Shown piece after piece: positions 44,288-52,885 of a stretch of 64,000 bases of DNA. The notes under the pieces were generated by a model. That model ran no database searches. It was not told where the DNA came from and saw only the letters and a program-made list of their open reading frames with translations. The stretch covers positions 1 through 64,000 of the forward strand of contig NZ_SDOY01000170.1 of the NCBI RefSeq assembly GCF_004117935.1, given 5' to 3'. The position numbers and the translations under genes were made by a program. The stretch is from Streptomyces roseicoloratus (GTDB lineage Bacteria > Actinomycetota > Actinomycetes > Streptomycetales > Streptomycetaceae). How positions within the stretch are numbered: position 1 is the stretch's first letter; each line of letters starts with the position of its first letter.

Positions 44288-45121
44288 CTACGACGCGTCC
44301 CGGCCGCCCTCGCGCGGAACCGTCAGCCCCCAGGCTCCCGTCCGGACCGTCCAGGTGCGCCGGCGCACCGGGCCCGAGACCGTCGTGTCGGCGCGGTAGC
44401 GGAAGTCGGGGCCGGCCACCGTCAGGGTGCGGGCCGTGGTGTGGACGGGCGGGGAGCCGGCGGGGAGCAGCGTCAGGCTGAGCGTGCCCGCCAGGGCGCG
44501 GGCGGTGAGGCCCGTGACCGGGGTGTCGAGGTCGGTGAGCAGCACGCCGTCCGCCTCGACCCGCAGCCGGTGGGTGCGGTCCGCCAGGGCCGTCGGAGCG
44601 GGCCTGACCAGGGTGCGGACCAGGGAGCGGCAGGTGCCCCAGACGCCCGCGGGGGCCGGGGCGACGTCAGGGCCGGCGGCGAGGGCGCGCGCCGCGGGCA
44701 CGTCCAGGTGGTCGAGGACGACGCCGTCGCTGTCGTCCACGAGCAGGTCGAGCCGGCGCACGGTCCCGTCGAGGACGGCCCGGGACGCGGCGACGGTGCC
44801 CGGCGGCACACCGAGCGCGTGGGCCGTCGCCACCCGGTCGGGCGCACCGATCGGAACGAGCGAGAGCGTCCCGCCGACCGTCTCGCGCTCGCGGTGCAGC
44901 AGGGTCACCGCGCGGAGCAGCGCGCGGTCGTCACCGAGGACCACGGGGCGCCGGGAGCCGCGCCGGGCAAGGGCACGGGCGAATTCCTCGACGTCGTCCG
45001 GCAGGCAGATCTTCGCTTCCGCGCCCGCCGACAGCACATCTTTCGCGATCCGCACGGACTCGCCGTCACTTCGGCGGGCGACCGGGTCGATGATGACCAG
45101 CAGCTGGTCGTGAGCCGACAC
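44288..45121 (-). CDS. Diacylglycerol kinase-family protein
   Basis: 277 aa. The N-terminal half resembles the DAGK/LCB5 catalytic fold (QLLVIIDPVARRSDGESVRIAKDVLSAGAEAKICLPDDVEEFARALAR; VVLGDDRALLRAVTLLHRER; LSLVPIGAP). The classical GGDGT motif is degenerate (LGDDR), so lipid-kinase activity is doubtful. The C-terminal half is the usual beta-rich lid. The GTG at 45121 follows AGGAAGGA at five bases. It is divergent from purA. Confidence 0.75.
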   Translation of the reverse strand: MSAHDQLLVIIDPVARRSDGESVRIAKDVLSAGAEAKICLPDDVEEFARALARRGSRRPVVLGDDRALLRAVTLLHRERETVGGTLSLVPIGAPDRVATAHALGVPPGTVAASRAVLDGTVRRLDLLVDDSDGVVLDHLDVPAARALAAGPDVAPAPAGVWGTCRSLVRTLVRPAPTALADRTHRLRVEADGVLLTDLDTPVTGLTARALAGTLSLTLLPAGSPPVHTTARTLTVAGPDFRYRADTTVSGPVRRRTWTVRTGAWGLTVPREGGRDAS

Positions 45122-45155
45122 CTCGGTCCTTCCTCGGGTAGTCTCTTTGTGCAAG

Positions 45156-45183
45156 AGCCCCTTGCGCTATTGCGCCAGGGGCT
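45156..45183. other. Hairpin in the purA upstream region
   Basis: AGCCCCTTGCGC / GCGCCAGGGGCT with loop TATT and one mismatch, 82 bases before purA and 35 bases from the divergent start. It could be an attenuator in the purA leader or an operator; no alternative pairing was found by eye. Confidence 0.4.
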
Positions 45184-45264
45184 TCGTCTATTCCGGGGCA
45201 CACCGGTGAGGCGGCGTCGGCCCCCTGACCTTGGACATGCCCCGCCCGGAAGGGGTGTACGCCT

Positions 45265-46548
45265 GTGCCCGCACTTGTGCTGCTCGGTGCTCAGTGGGGT
45301 GACGAGGGCAAGGGAAAGGCCACCGACCTGCTCGGTGGGTCCGTTGACTATGTGGTGCGCTACCAGGGCGGCAACAACGCCGGCCACACGGTCGTCGTCG
45401 GCGACCAGAAGTACGCACTGCACCTTCTCCCTTCCGGAATCCTCTCCCCGGGGTGCACCCCGGTCATCGGAAACGGCGTCGTCGTCGACCCGGCGGTCCT
45501 GCTCTCCGAGCTGAGCGGGCTGAACGAGCGCGGCGTCGACACCTCGAAGCTGCTGATCAGCGGTAACGCCCATCTGATCACCCCGTACAACGTCACCCTC
45601 GACAAGGTGACGGAACGGTTCCTCGGTAAGCGCAAGATCGGCACCACCGGTCGCGGCATCGGCCCGACCTACGCCGACAAGATCAACCGCGTCGGCATCC
45701 GGGTCCAGGACCTCTACGACGAGTCGATCCTCACGCAGAAGGTCGAGGCGGCGCTGGAGGGCAAGAACCAGCTGCTCGCCAAGCTGTACAACCGCCGGGC
45801 GATCGACGCCGCGCAGATCGTCGAGGAGATGCTCCAGTACGCGGAGCAGATCAAGCCGTTCGTCGCTGACACGACCCTGATCCTGAACCAGGCGCTCGAC
45901 GACGACAAGGTCGTGCTCTTCGAGGGCGGCCAGGGCACCCTGCTCGACGTCGACCACGGCACGTACCCCTTCGTCACCTCCTCGAACCCGACCGCCGGCG
46001 GTGCCTGCACCGGCGCGGGCGTCGGCCCGACGAAGATCTCCCGCGTCATCGGCATCCTGAAGGCGTACACGACCCGCGTCGGCGCGGGCCCGTTCCCGAC
46101 GGAGCTCTTCGACGAGGACGGCGAGGCGCTGCGCCGCATCGGCGGCGAGCGCGGTGTCACCACCGGCCGTGACCGTCGCTGTGGCTGGTTCGACGCGGTC
46201 ATCGCCCGCTACGCGACCCGTGTGAACGGCCTCACCGACTTCTTCCTCACCAAGCTCGACGTGCTGACCGGCTGGGAGCAGATCCCGGTCTGCGTCGCGT
46301 ACGAGATCGACGGCAAGCGCGTCGAGGAGCTGCCGTACTCGCAGACCGACTTCCACCACGCGAAGCCGATCTACGAGATGCTGCCGGGCTGGTCCGAGGA
46401 CATCACCAAGGCCAAGACCTTCGGCGACCTGCCGAAGAACGCCCAGGCGTACGTGAAGGCCCTGGAGGAGATGTCCGGCGCCCCGATCTCCGCGATCGGC
46501 GTGGGCCCGGGCCGCGACGAGACGATCGAGATCAACTCGTTCCTGTAG
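45265..46548 (+). CDS. purA: Adenylosuccinate synthase
   Basis: 427 aa. It joins IMP and aspartate with GTP in the first step to AMP. The N-terminal P-loop LLGAQWGDEGKGKATDLL with its catalytic Asp, then GGNNAGHTVVVG with the catalytic His, TTGRGIGPTYADKINR, EGGQGTLLDVDHGTYPFVTSSNPTAGG and GVTTGRDRRCGWFDAV are all intact. The GTG start at 45265 gives MPALVLLGAQW. A terminator follows at 46573. Confidence 0.97.
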   Translation: MPALVLLGAQWGDEGKGKATDLLGGSVDYVVRYQGGNNAGHTVVVGDQKYALHLLPSGILSPGCTPVIGNGVVVDPAVLLSELSGLNERGVDTSKLLISGNAHLITPYNVTLDKVTERFLGKRKIGTTGRGIGPTYADKINRVGIRVQDLYDESILTQKVEAALEGKNQLLAKLYNRRAIDAAQIVEEMLQYAEQIKPFVADTTLILNQALDDDKVVLFEGGQGTLLDVDHGTYPFVTSSNPTAGGACTGAGVGPTKISRVIGILKAYTTRVGAGPFPTELFDEDGEALRRIGGERGVTTGRDRRCGWFDAVIARYATRVNGLTDFFLTKLDVLTGWEQIPVCVAYEIDGKRVEELPYSQTDFHHAKPIYEMLPGWSEDITKAKTFGDLPKNAQAYVKALEEMSGAPISAIGVGPGRDETIEINSFL

Positions 46549-46572
46549 GCCGCCGCACGGCCTGTGGGTGAG

Positions 46573-46607
46573 GGGCCCGCGTACCGGCTCGACCGGAACG
46601 CGGGCCC
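46573..46607 (+). terminator. purA terminator
   Basis: GGGCCCGCGT / ACGCGGGCCC, a perfect 10-bp stem with a 15-base loop, followed by TTT. Confidence 0.75.
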
Positions 46608-46623
46608 TTTCTCGCCGCACGAG

Positions 46624-46712
46624 CCCGCGCACGGAACGCCCGCGCACGGAACGCCCGCGCATCGGATCGGCCGCGTACGGATGGGCCGCGTACGGATGGG
46701 CCGCGTGCGGAA
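46624..46712. repeat. 15-bp tandem repeats downstream of purA
   Basis: Two copies of gcacggaacgcccgc followed by two copies of gtacggatgggccgc and diverged partial copies. No gene is seen between purA and the DUF6232 gene. Confidence 0.7.
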
Positions 46713-46808
46713 CGGCCGGTTCCGAGAAAGGCTTGTTCGCGCCTTGTCCGGAGGTGAGCGCCTCCGCTTGTCTCGTCGTCTCATCGCACTCTGACCTCAG
46801 GGGACACC

Positions 46809-47492
46809 ATGACGACACCCGACAGGCCGTCGACGCCGCCTTCACCACCACCACCGCCTCCGTCCGTCCCGCCGCAGCCCTCGCCCGCGGCGGCGAGCCC
46901 CGCGGCGACAGCCGCGACGGCGGCGGCGAAACCGGCGGCACCGCCGACGGTCTTCAGCGGCGTGGACGTGGTCATCAGCAAGCGGCTGTTATGGGTCGGC
47001 GGCGCGGTCTATCCGTTGCACAACATCGCCCGCGTCCACACCTTCATGCTCCACCCGCGCCGGGCCGAGGCCGTACGGCGCTTCGTGAAGCGCACGGCCC
47101 TGACGCTCATCGTGGCCATGGCCTTCACGTTCTTCACCGGCCTCGCCTCCTTCGGCACGCAGTCGGACCTCGGCGGACTGCTCACCTTCATCTGGCTGGC
47201 CGCGATCGGCGCCCTCATCTGGTTCCTGATCGACATGATCATGGTGCTGAGCGCCAAGTCGCACTACGTGCTCGCGGTCGAGTCCAACGGCCGGTCGACG
47301 GCGCTGGTCACCGCCCCGAACCCGGATACGCTCCACCGGCTCGTCCAGTCGATCGCCCACGCGATCGAGCACCCGGACACCGAGCTCCAGGTGCGGGTCG
47401 AGCGGCTGATGATCGGCAGCCCGAACAACTACTACTTCGGCGACACCGTGAACATGTACGGCGGTCAGGGCAACGTGGGGATGGCGGCATGA
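46809..47492 (+). CDS. DUF6232-like membrane protein with C-terminal amyloid-like motif
   Basis: 227 aa. A Pro/Ala-rich leader (1-45) precedes a PH-like segment (VDVVISKRLLWVGGAVYPLHNIARVHTFML), two transmembrane helices (TALTLIVAMAFTFFTGLASF and LLTFIWLAAIGALIWFLIDMI) and a cytoplasmic part ending in LMIGS. The last ~22 residues, NNYYFGDTVNMYGGQGNVGM, are nearly repeated at the N terminus of the next protein. Gly/Asn-rich motifs of this kind at the tail of one protein and the head of its neighbour characterise bacterial amyloid signalling pairs. The stop overlaps the next ATG. Confidence 0.8.
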   Translation: MTTPDRPSTPPSPPPPPPSVPPQPSPAAASPAATAATAAAKPAAPPTVFSGVDVVISKRLLWVGGAVYPLHNIARVHTFMLHPRRAEAVRRFVKRTALTLIVAMAFTFFTGLASFGTQSDLGGLLTFIWLAAIGALIWFLIDMIMVLSAKSHYVLAVESNGRSTALVTAPNPDTLHRLVQSIAHAIEHPDTELQVRVERLMIGSPNNYYFGDTVNMYGGQGNVGMAA

Positions 47493-47854
47493 CGAACGGC
47501 GGGAACCACTACTACGGCAACACCGTCAACATGCACGGCGGTTCGGGCAACACCGGCATGGTCTTCCACCAGGGCGCCGCCACCGGCGAGGACAGCGGCG
47601 CGGCGTCGGAAGAGCTGACCCGCGCGGTACGGGAACTCGTCCGCCTCCTGGAGGAGTTGCGGCCCCAGCTGTCGCCACAGGACGCGCAGGCCGTCGACGC
47701 GAGCCTCCCGGCGATCACCGGCGAGGAGGAGACCGAACCGGCGCAGCGCCGCCAGGCGCTGATGACGGTCATGGGCATCGCCTCGCTCGCCGAAACCCTC
47801 GGCCAGCCGGTGGCCACCGCGATCCGCGCCGTCCTGAGCCTCCTGGGCGGCTGA
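47489..47854 (+). CDS. Small helical protein with N-terminal amyloid-like motif
   Basis: 121 aa. Residues 5-24 (GNHYYGNTVNMHGGSGNTGM) match the tail of the preceding protein at 13 of 20 positions. The remainder is an amphipathic helical domain: SEELTRAVRELVRLLEELRPQLSPQDAQAVDASLPAI, then QRRQALMTVMGIASLAETLGQPVATAIRAVLSLLGG, whose hydrophobic end could insert in a membrane. It overlaps the upstream stop (ATGA). Family unknown; it may be the effector or the sensor half of a two-protein amyloid relay. Confidence 0.75.
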   Translation: MTNGGNHYYGNTVNMHGGSGNTGMVFHQGAATGEDSGAASEELTRAVRELVRLLEELRPQLSPQDAQAVDASLPAITGEEETEPAQRRQALMTVMGIASLAETLGQPVATAIRAVLSLLGG

Positions 47855-47898
47855 CGGCCCCGGCCCCGGGCCCCGGTCGCCGCCCCCGCCGCCCGCGT

Positions 47899-49779
47899 TC
47901 AGTCGCGGACGAACTCCGCGGGTTCGCCGTCCGACGTCATCCCGTAGAGGTGCAGCAGCTCCTTGCCCTGGTAGCGCACGATGCGGAAGTTGCCGGAGCC
48001 GTTCTCGGCGCACTCGGGGTCCCAGGTCTCCGGATCGCGGATCTCGGGCCCGACGACGAGGAGGTTGCCGGCGCCGCCGACGACGGCGGTGGCGACGCAG
48101 CGCACGTCCTCGGAGGTGGTGTTCCCCTCCTTGTCGGTGCGGGGGAAGGACTGCTCGTAACGGACCAGGGGAGCGCCGACCGGACCCTGGGTGATGGTCA
48201 GGTGGTACGTGTAGCGGTCGGCCTCGGGCTGCGTGATCTGGTCCTCGGACTGCGTCCAGCCGCCGACGAGCGTGGCGGGGACGACGGCCGGACCGGCCGG
48301 GACCCGCTGGAAGGTCGTCTTCGCCACGCCGGAGCTCCACTCGACCACGTCGGTGGAGCGCAGCCGCAGGGTCTGGCGGGCGGCCGGCGTACAGCGCTGG
48401 GCGGGCACGCTCGCGGTGATCTCGGCCTCGCCGAGGACGAGCTCGCTCTCGGTCGCGGAGAGCACCGCGGCCCGGCCCATGCACAGCCGCTCCCCGGTGA
48501 CATGGGTGTAGACGGCGGTACGGGCGCCCTCCGCACCCTGGGTGATCTCGATCCGGCTCGTCTCGTACGGGATGTCCGCCCTCCCCTTGAGCACGCCTTC
48601 CCAGGCGCCGATGAACGCGGCCGGCACGATCCCCGAGGGCCGCGCCCCGGTCGTCCCGCTGCCGCCGCGTCCCTTGCCGTTCTGCCCGCCGTCGTCACCG
48701 CCGGCACCGAGGCCGCCCAGCGGCCCGTAGACGTACGCGAGACCCGCGGCGGCCACGACGACGAGGGCACCGACGGCTGCGGCCAGGCCCCGACGGCGGC
48801 TCCTGGGCCCGGACCCGGACCCGGGCCCTGAACCGGCGGTCGGCGGCAGCGGGGTGGCGGGCGTCGGGTCACCCGCCTCGATGCCGCTCGCGCTCTCGGC
48901 CTCCAGCACCCGGGCGGCGTGCCGGCCGAGCCGCGCGAGGACCTCGGCGGGCAGCCAGGGGTCGGTGACCTGGAGGGTCTCGACGAGCTCGGTGGCCGAG
49001 GGCCGGGCCGCCGGGTCCTTCGCCAGGCAGGCCCGGATCAGCCCGGTGAGCTCGGGCGCGAGCCCCGTCAGCTCGGGCTCGTCGTTGGCGATGCGGAACA
49101 TGGTGGCGTGCACGCCGCTGTCCGACCCGCCGAACGGCGAGTGCCCGGTCGCCGCGTACACGAGCACCGAACCCAGACAGAAGATGTCCGACGCCGGCGT
49201 CACCTTCTCGCCGCGCACCTGCTCCGGCGACATGAACCCGGGCGAGCCGACGACGGCGCCGGTGCTGGTCAGCCCGCCGTCGGTGACGGTGTCGAGGGCG
49301 CGGGCGATGCCGAAGTCGATGATCTGCGGACCGTCGACCGTCAGCAGCACGTTCGACGGCTTCAGGTCACGGTGCACCAGACCGGCGGCGTGGATGCTGG
49401 TGAGGGCGCGGGCGAGCCCGGAGGCGAGGGTGCGCACGCTTGCGGACGGCAGCGGCCCGTGGTCGTCGCCGACGACGGCCCGCAGCGAGGGCCCCGGAAC
49501 GTAGCCGACGGCGACCCACGGCAACTCGGCCCCGGTGTCCGCGCCCAGCACCGGCGCGGTGCCGCTGCCGCCGACCCTCTCCAGGGCGGCGACCTCCCGG
49601 GCGAACCGGCGCCGGAACTCGTCCTGCGCGGCCAGCTCGGGGTGCACGACCTTCACCGCGACGGCGCGCCCGCCCGCCGAACGTGCCAGGTACACCCGGC
49701 CCATGCCGCCCACACCGAGCCGGCCGAGCAGCCGGAACGGCCCTATGGCGACCGGGTCTTCCGCGTTCAAGGGATCCAC
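47899..49779 (-). CDS. Eukaryotic-type Ser/Thr protein kinase with extracellular domain
   Basis: 626 aa. Kinase domain ~12-270: P-loop LGRLGVGGMGRVYLAR, VAVKVVHPEL lysine, HRDLKPSNVLL, IIDFGIAR and SPGFMSPEQ, then SDIFCLGSVLVYAATG. A Pro/Ser-rich juxtamembrane segment leads to one transmembrane helix (GLAAAVGALVVVAAAGLAYVYG, ~355). About 240 extracytoplasmic residues form two similar beta-rich halves (AAFIGAWEGVLKG and ATLVGGWTQSEDQI), possibly a duplicated sensor. The GTG at 49779 gives MDPLNAEDPVAIGPFRLLG; no Shine-Dalgarno is visible. It converges on the amyloid-motif pair. Confidence 0.9.
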   Translation of the reverse strand: MDPLNAEDPVAIGPFRLLGRLGVGGMGRVYLARSAGGRAVAVKVVHPELAAQDEFRRRFAREVAALERVGGSGTAPVLGADTGAELPWVAVGYVPGPSLRAVVGDDHGPLPSASVRTLASGLARALTSIHAAGLVHRDLKPSNVLLTVDGPQIIDFGIARALDTVTDGGLTSTGAVVGSPGFMSPEQVRGEKVTPASDIFCLGSVLVYAATGHSPFGGSDSGVHATMFRIANDEPELTGLAPELTGLIRACLAKDPAARPSATELVETLQVTDPWLPAEVLARLGRHAARVLEAESASGIEAGDPTPATPLPPTAGSGPGSGSGPRSRRRGLAAAVGALVVVAAAGLAYVYGPLGGLGAGGDDGGQNGKGRGGSGTTGARPSGIVPAAFIGAWEGVLKGRADIPYETSRIEITQGAEGARTAVYTHVTGERLCMGRAAVLSATESELVLGEAEITASVPAQRCTPAARQTLRLRSTDVVEWSSGVAKTTFQRVPAGPAVVPATLVGGWTQSEDQITQPEADRYTYHLTITQGPVGAPLVRYEQSFPRTDKEGNTTSEDVRCVATAVVGGAGNLLVVGPEIRDPETWDPECAENGSGNFRIVRYQGKELLHLYGMTSDGEPAEFVRD

Positions 49780-49909
49780 GTCGAAAGAGAATGCCAGACC
49801 GGTCGTCCTCGCTCGCGGCAGATCCACGGCCCGCACCGCGGATCCAAGGCCGCCCGCACCGCAGATCCACCGGCCCGTGACCTCCTCCCGCAGCCCTGAC
49901 CCGCCCCCG

Positions 49910-50148
49910 CCCGATCCTCGCGCCGCCCGTACCCCTGCGCCGCCCGTGCCCAGTCCTCGCGCTGCCCGTGGCCCGTACCCCTGGCGCGCCGCCCGTACCC
50001 CTCCCCTTGCCCGTACCCGTGGCGCCGCCCATACCCCTCGCCCTGCCCGTACCCGTGGCGCCGCCCGTACCCGTGGCGCCGCCCGGTCCCCTCGCCCTGC
50101 CCGTACCCGTGGCGCCGCCCGGTCCCCTGGCGCCGCCCTGTGCCTCAC
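49910..50148. repeat. Minisatellite upstream of the kinase gene
   Basis: Many imperfect copies built from a core gtacccgtggcgccgccc interleaved with variants such as gtcccctcgccctgccc. It fills most of a ~600-base spacer between the kinase start (49779) and the oxidoreductase (50387). The remaining part holds no gene I can support. Confidence 0.75.
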
Positions 50149-50386
50149 GCGCCGCCGGCTCCCATGACCTCGACCGACCGCAGGGCGGCGCCCGCCCGTG
50201 TCCGGTGGGCCGGTGCGCCCGGTCGGCGTCTTGAGCCGGCCGGTCCCGTGACCGTGCCGGGGCCGTCGTCGGGCGCCAGGAGGGGCCCTGGTGTCGGGGT
50301 GTCACCCGTGCCTCCTTCAGCTGTTGCCGGGCGTGGCGGGCGTGGGTCTAATGGCCACGAGGGGGCTTCCGCAGGAGGAGAACCCC

Positions 50387-51340
50387 ATGCGTGTCGTCGA
50401 AGTGACCGCCTTTGGCGGACCCGAGGTGCTGAGCATGGCCCGCCGTCCCGAACCGGAGGCCGGTCAGGTGCCCGGCAAGGTCCGGGTGCGGCTGAAGGCC
50501 GCCGGTGTGACCGTGGCGGACCTCCGGATCCGGGCCGGTCTGTACGTCGCCCAGATGGGCATGCTGCGTCCTCCGTTCGTCCTCGGCACCGACTTCGCGG
50601 GCCGCCTCCTCGACCCCGTGACCGGCCCGCAGGGCACCCTGCCCGCCGGCACCCCGGTGGCGGGCTTCGAGCCCTGGTACGCGGAGCTGACCGGTCAGGG
50701 CACCTACGCGGAGGTCATCTGGGCCGAGCCTGAGTGGCTGGCCCCCATCCCCGAGGACGTCGACTTCACCGCCGCGGCCTCGGTCCCGCTGGCTGCCCTC
50801 ACCGCCGCCCAGGGCCTCGACCAGCTCGGTCTCCCGCCCGGCTCGACGCTGCTGGTCACCGGCGCCAGCGGCGTCGTGGGCCGCTTCGCGGTCCAGATGG
50901 CCGCCGGGGCCGGACTGGACGTGATCGCCGTCTCGTACGAGGGCGACGAGAGCGAACTGAAGCTCCTGGGCGCCAAGGAGTGCGTCCCCCGCGGCGAACC
51001 GGTGCACGTGCTCCGTGCCGTGGGAGAACTTGCCCCGGGCGGCGTGGACGGCATCTTCGACGGAGCCCTGGTCGGCACCCCGATGCTGGCCGCCCTCCAG
51101 AACGGCGGTGTCTTCGTGGCCATCGCCCCGGACCGCGTCCCCGTGACCGAGCGCGGTATCCGCGTCGAGTTCGACCGCGCCCGTCCGGACGCCGCCCGCC
51201 TGACGGAGATCCTGGAGAAGGTGGCCGCTCGTGAGCTGGTCACCCGCGTGGCGGACGTCCTCCCCCTGGAGGAGGCCGCGGAGGCCCACCGCCGCGCCGA
51301 GGCAGGCCGCCGGCCCGGCCGGATCGTCCTGATGATCTGA
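50387..51340 (+). CDS. Zinc-independent quinone-type NADP oxidoreductase (MDR family)
   Basis: 317 aa. Medium-chain dehydrogenase fold: VVEVTAFGGPEVLSMARRPEPEAG at the N terminus, LRPPFVLGTDFAGRLLD, AASVPLAALTAAQGL, and the NADPH loop LLVTGASGVVGRFAVQMAAGAGLDVIAV. No zinc-ligand cysteine pattern, so quinone-reductase/crotonase-like rather than alcohol dehydrogenase. The ATG at 50387 follows CAGGAGGAG. Substrate unknown. Confidence 0.88.
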   Translation: MRVVEVTAFGGPEVLSMARRPEPEAGQVPGKVRVRLKAAGVTVADLRIRAGLYVAQMGMLRPPFVLGTDFAGRLLDPVTGPQGTLPAGTPVAGFEPWYAELTGQGTYAEVIWAEPEWLAPIPEDVDFTAAASVPLAALTAAQGLDQLGLPPGSTLLVTGASGVVGRFAVQMAAGAGLDVIAVSYEGDESELKLLGAKECVPRGEPVHVLRAVGELAPGGVDGIFDGALVGTPMLAALQNGGVFVAIAPDRVPVTERGIRVEFDRARPDAARLTEILEKVAARELVTRVADVLPLEEAAEAHRRAEAGRRPGRIVLMI

Positions 51341-51423
51341 GCCGCTGCCCGCTCCTGTACCCGATGGAAGCGCCCAGGAGACCTGCGACGCTGCCAGTGT
51401 CACCCCCGCTCGGAACCCGGGCC

Positions 51424-51480
51424 TCGTGCTCGGGACCCGTGACCCGTAACCCGTAACCCATGACCCGTGACCCGGGACCA
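51424..51480. repeat. Short (gacccgt/aacccgt) tandem repeat
   Basis: About six copies of a 7-base unit alternating gacccgt and aacccgt. It lies in the ~225-base spacer between convergent genes. Confidence 0.7.
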
Positions 51481-51566
51481 GGACCCGCGCTCGGGGCCGG
51501 CCCGGGACCCGTACGGAACGCGAATCCCAGCCCCTCGGGTTTCGAACTCCCGTTCCCCGGATTTCG

Positions 51567-52016
51567 TCAGGTGGTCAGTTCCGCGAGTGCCTCGTTCGCC
51601 CGGGTCGTCACCAGGGCGAGGACGCGGCCGGCGGCGGCGAGGTCCTCGGCGGGTATGCCACCCCAGACCCGGGCCGTGACGGGAGCGGTCTCGGCCGCGA
51701 CGGAGGTGAGCAGCGCGCGGCCCGCGTCCGTGGGGAGGAGATGTGAGCCGTCCGCGACGAGCAGTCGCCGGTTCACCAGTTCGTCGAGTGTGGCGCGGGC
51801 GTCGGTCGGATCCGCCTTGAGGGAGGCCCGGACGCTCGCCACGAGCTGGTCCGGCGTCTGCGCGGTCTCGGCGGTGACCGCCGCGCGCAGGGCGATCTGC
51901 TGCTGGAAGGTGATGCCGTGCCCCGCCAGGACGTGCTCCAGGACGGCGCGGGCAGCGTAATGGGCGAGGCCGAGCGTGCGCGCGTCGGCAGCGGGAGCGG
52001 TGGTGACCTCGGACAT
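51567..52016 (-). CDS. MarR-like winged-helix protein
   Basis: 149 aa. The layout is that of a MarR-type regulator: N-terminal helix, then GHGITFQQQIALRAAVTAETAQTPDQLVASVRASLKADPTDARATLDELVNRRLLVADGSHLLPTDAGRALLTSV, where the last part is a wHTH with wing. The DNA-recognition helix is less classical than in its neighbours. It is divergent from the second MarR gene across a spacer containing four TAACG elements, consistent with mutual or self-regulation. Confidence 0.72.
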   Translation of the reverse strand: MSEVTTAPAADARTLGLAHYAARAVLEHVLAGHGITFQQQIALRAAVTAETAQTPDQLVASVRASLKADPTDARATLDELVNRRLLVADGSHLLPTDAGRALLTSVAAETAPVTARVWGGIPAEDLAAAGRVLALVTTRANEALAELTT

Positions 52017-52030
52017 GCTCGTTCACTCCT

Positions 52031-52092
52031 CTAACGTTCATCCAGCTAACGTTTGTGGCACTAACGACAGTAGATCGTTCGGGTCACTAACG
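52031..52092. promoter_or_regulatory. Iterated TAACG operator between divergent MarR genes
   Basis: TAACG occurs at 52032, 52047, 52062 and 52088. The first three, each preceded by C, are spaced exactly 15 bp and the fourth is 26 bp further. The direct-repeat phasing and position between two divergently transcribed MarR-type genes suggest a regulator binding array. Confidence 0.5.
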
Positions 52093-52112
52093 CAAGGGGT
52101 AATCTGCACGGC

Positions 52113-52682
52113 ATGAGCGAGCGCCCCGAGAATGCCGAAGGCAGCGAGAACGCCGCATCGGACGCGATCAGCGCGACGCGCGCCCTCGACGCGAGGTTTG
52201 CGGCGCATGCGGCCGACGCGGCGCGTGCGGCCGACGCCATGGACGAGGTGGACGAGCAGCAGACCCCCGGCCGGCTTCGCGGTCTGCCCAGCCGTCTGCT
52301 CGCGATGACCTCCGCCCGGGCGGATCGCATGGTCAGCGAACGCCTGGCCGCCGAGGACGCCCGCAAGTGGCACTACGCGGTCCTGGTCTCCCTCGACGAG
52401 TTCGGTCCGACCAGTCAGGCCGGCCTCAGCCGCCGCACCGGCATCTACCGCAGCGATCTCGTCTCCGTCATCAACGAATTGGAGCGGCGCGGCCAGGTCG
52501 CCCGCACTCCCGACCCGGACGACCGCCGCCGCAACGTCGTCACCCTCACTCCGCAGGGCCGCAGTCAGCTCGAACGCCTCGACGAGGTTCTCGCCGAGGC
52601 GCAGGAGGAGCTGATGGCGCCACTGTCCGTGGCAGAGCGCGCCCTTCTCGTGGGCCTGTTGGAGCGCATGCTCACCCGCTAG
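52113..52682 (+). CDS. MarR-family transcriptional regulator
   Basis: 189 aa. An Ala/Asp-rich N-terminal extension (~1-55) precedes a standard MarR domain: DEFGPTSQAGLSRRTGIYRSDLVSVINELERRGQVARTPDPDDRRRNVVTLTPQGRSQLERLDEVLAEAQEELMAPLSVAERALLVGLLERML. The DPDDRRRN wing is characteristic. The ATG at 52113 allows a protein slightly longer than usual. It is divergent from another MarR-like gene. Confidence 0.9.
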   Translation: MSERPENAEGSENAASDAISATRALDARFAAHAADAARAADAMDEVDEQQTPGRLRGLPSRLLAMTSARADRMVSERLAAEDARKWHYAVLVSLDEFGPTSQAGLSRRTGIYRSDLVSVINELERRGQVARTPDPDDRRRNVVTLTPQGRSQLERLDEVLAEAQEELMAPLSVAERALLVGLLERMLTR

Positions 52683-52683
52683 G

Positions 52684-52885
52684 ACCGGCCGCGGGCCTAC
52701 GCCTCGCGGGCCTACGCCTCGGGTGTCCGTGCCCGGGCCGGCCTGCGCCTCGGGAGTGCGTGCCCGGGCCGGCCTGCGCCTCGGGTGTCCGTGCCCGAGC
52801 CGGCCGCTGTCTCAGGTGTCCCTACCTCGCGGCCTGCGCCTCGCGGCCTACGCCTCGGGTGTCTGTGTCCGAGTCGGCGCAGGGA
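52684..52885. repeat. ~36-bp imperfect tandem repeats
   Basis: At least five imperfect copies of a unit like gcctacgcctcgggtgtccgtgcccgggccg. The array runs into the 3' end of the next minus-strand gene and encodes part of its last residues. Confidence 0.75.

Noticed and set aside
49910..50148. CRISPR-like array
   Set aside because: Units are contiguous and imperfect with no unique spacers, and no cas genes are present; it is a minisatellite.
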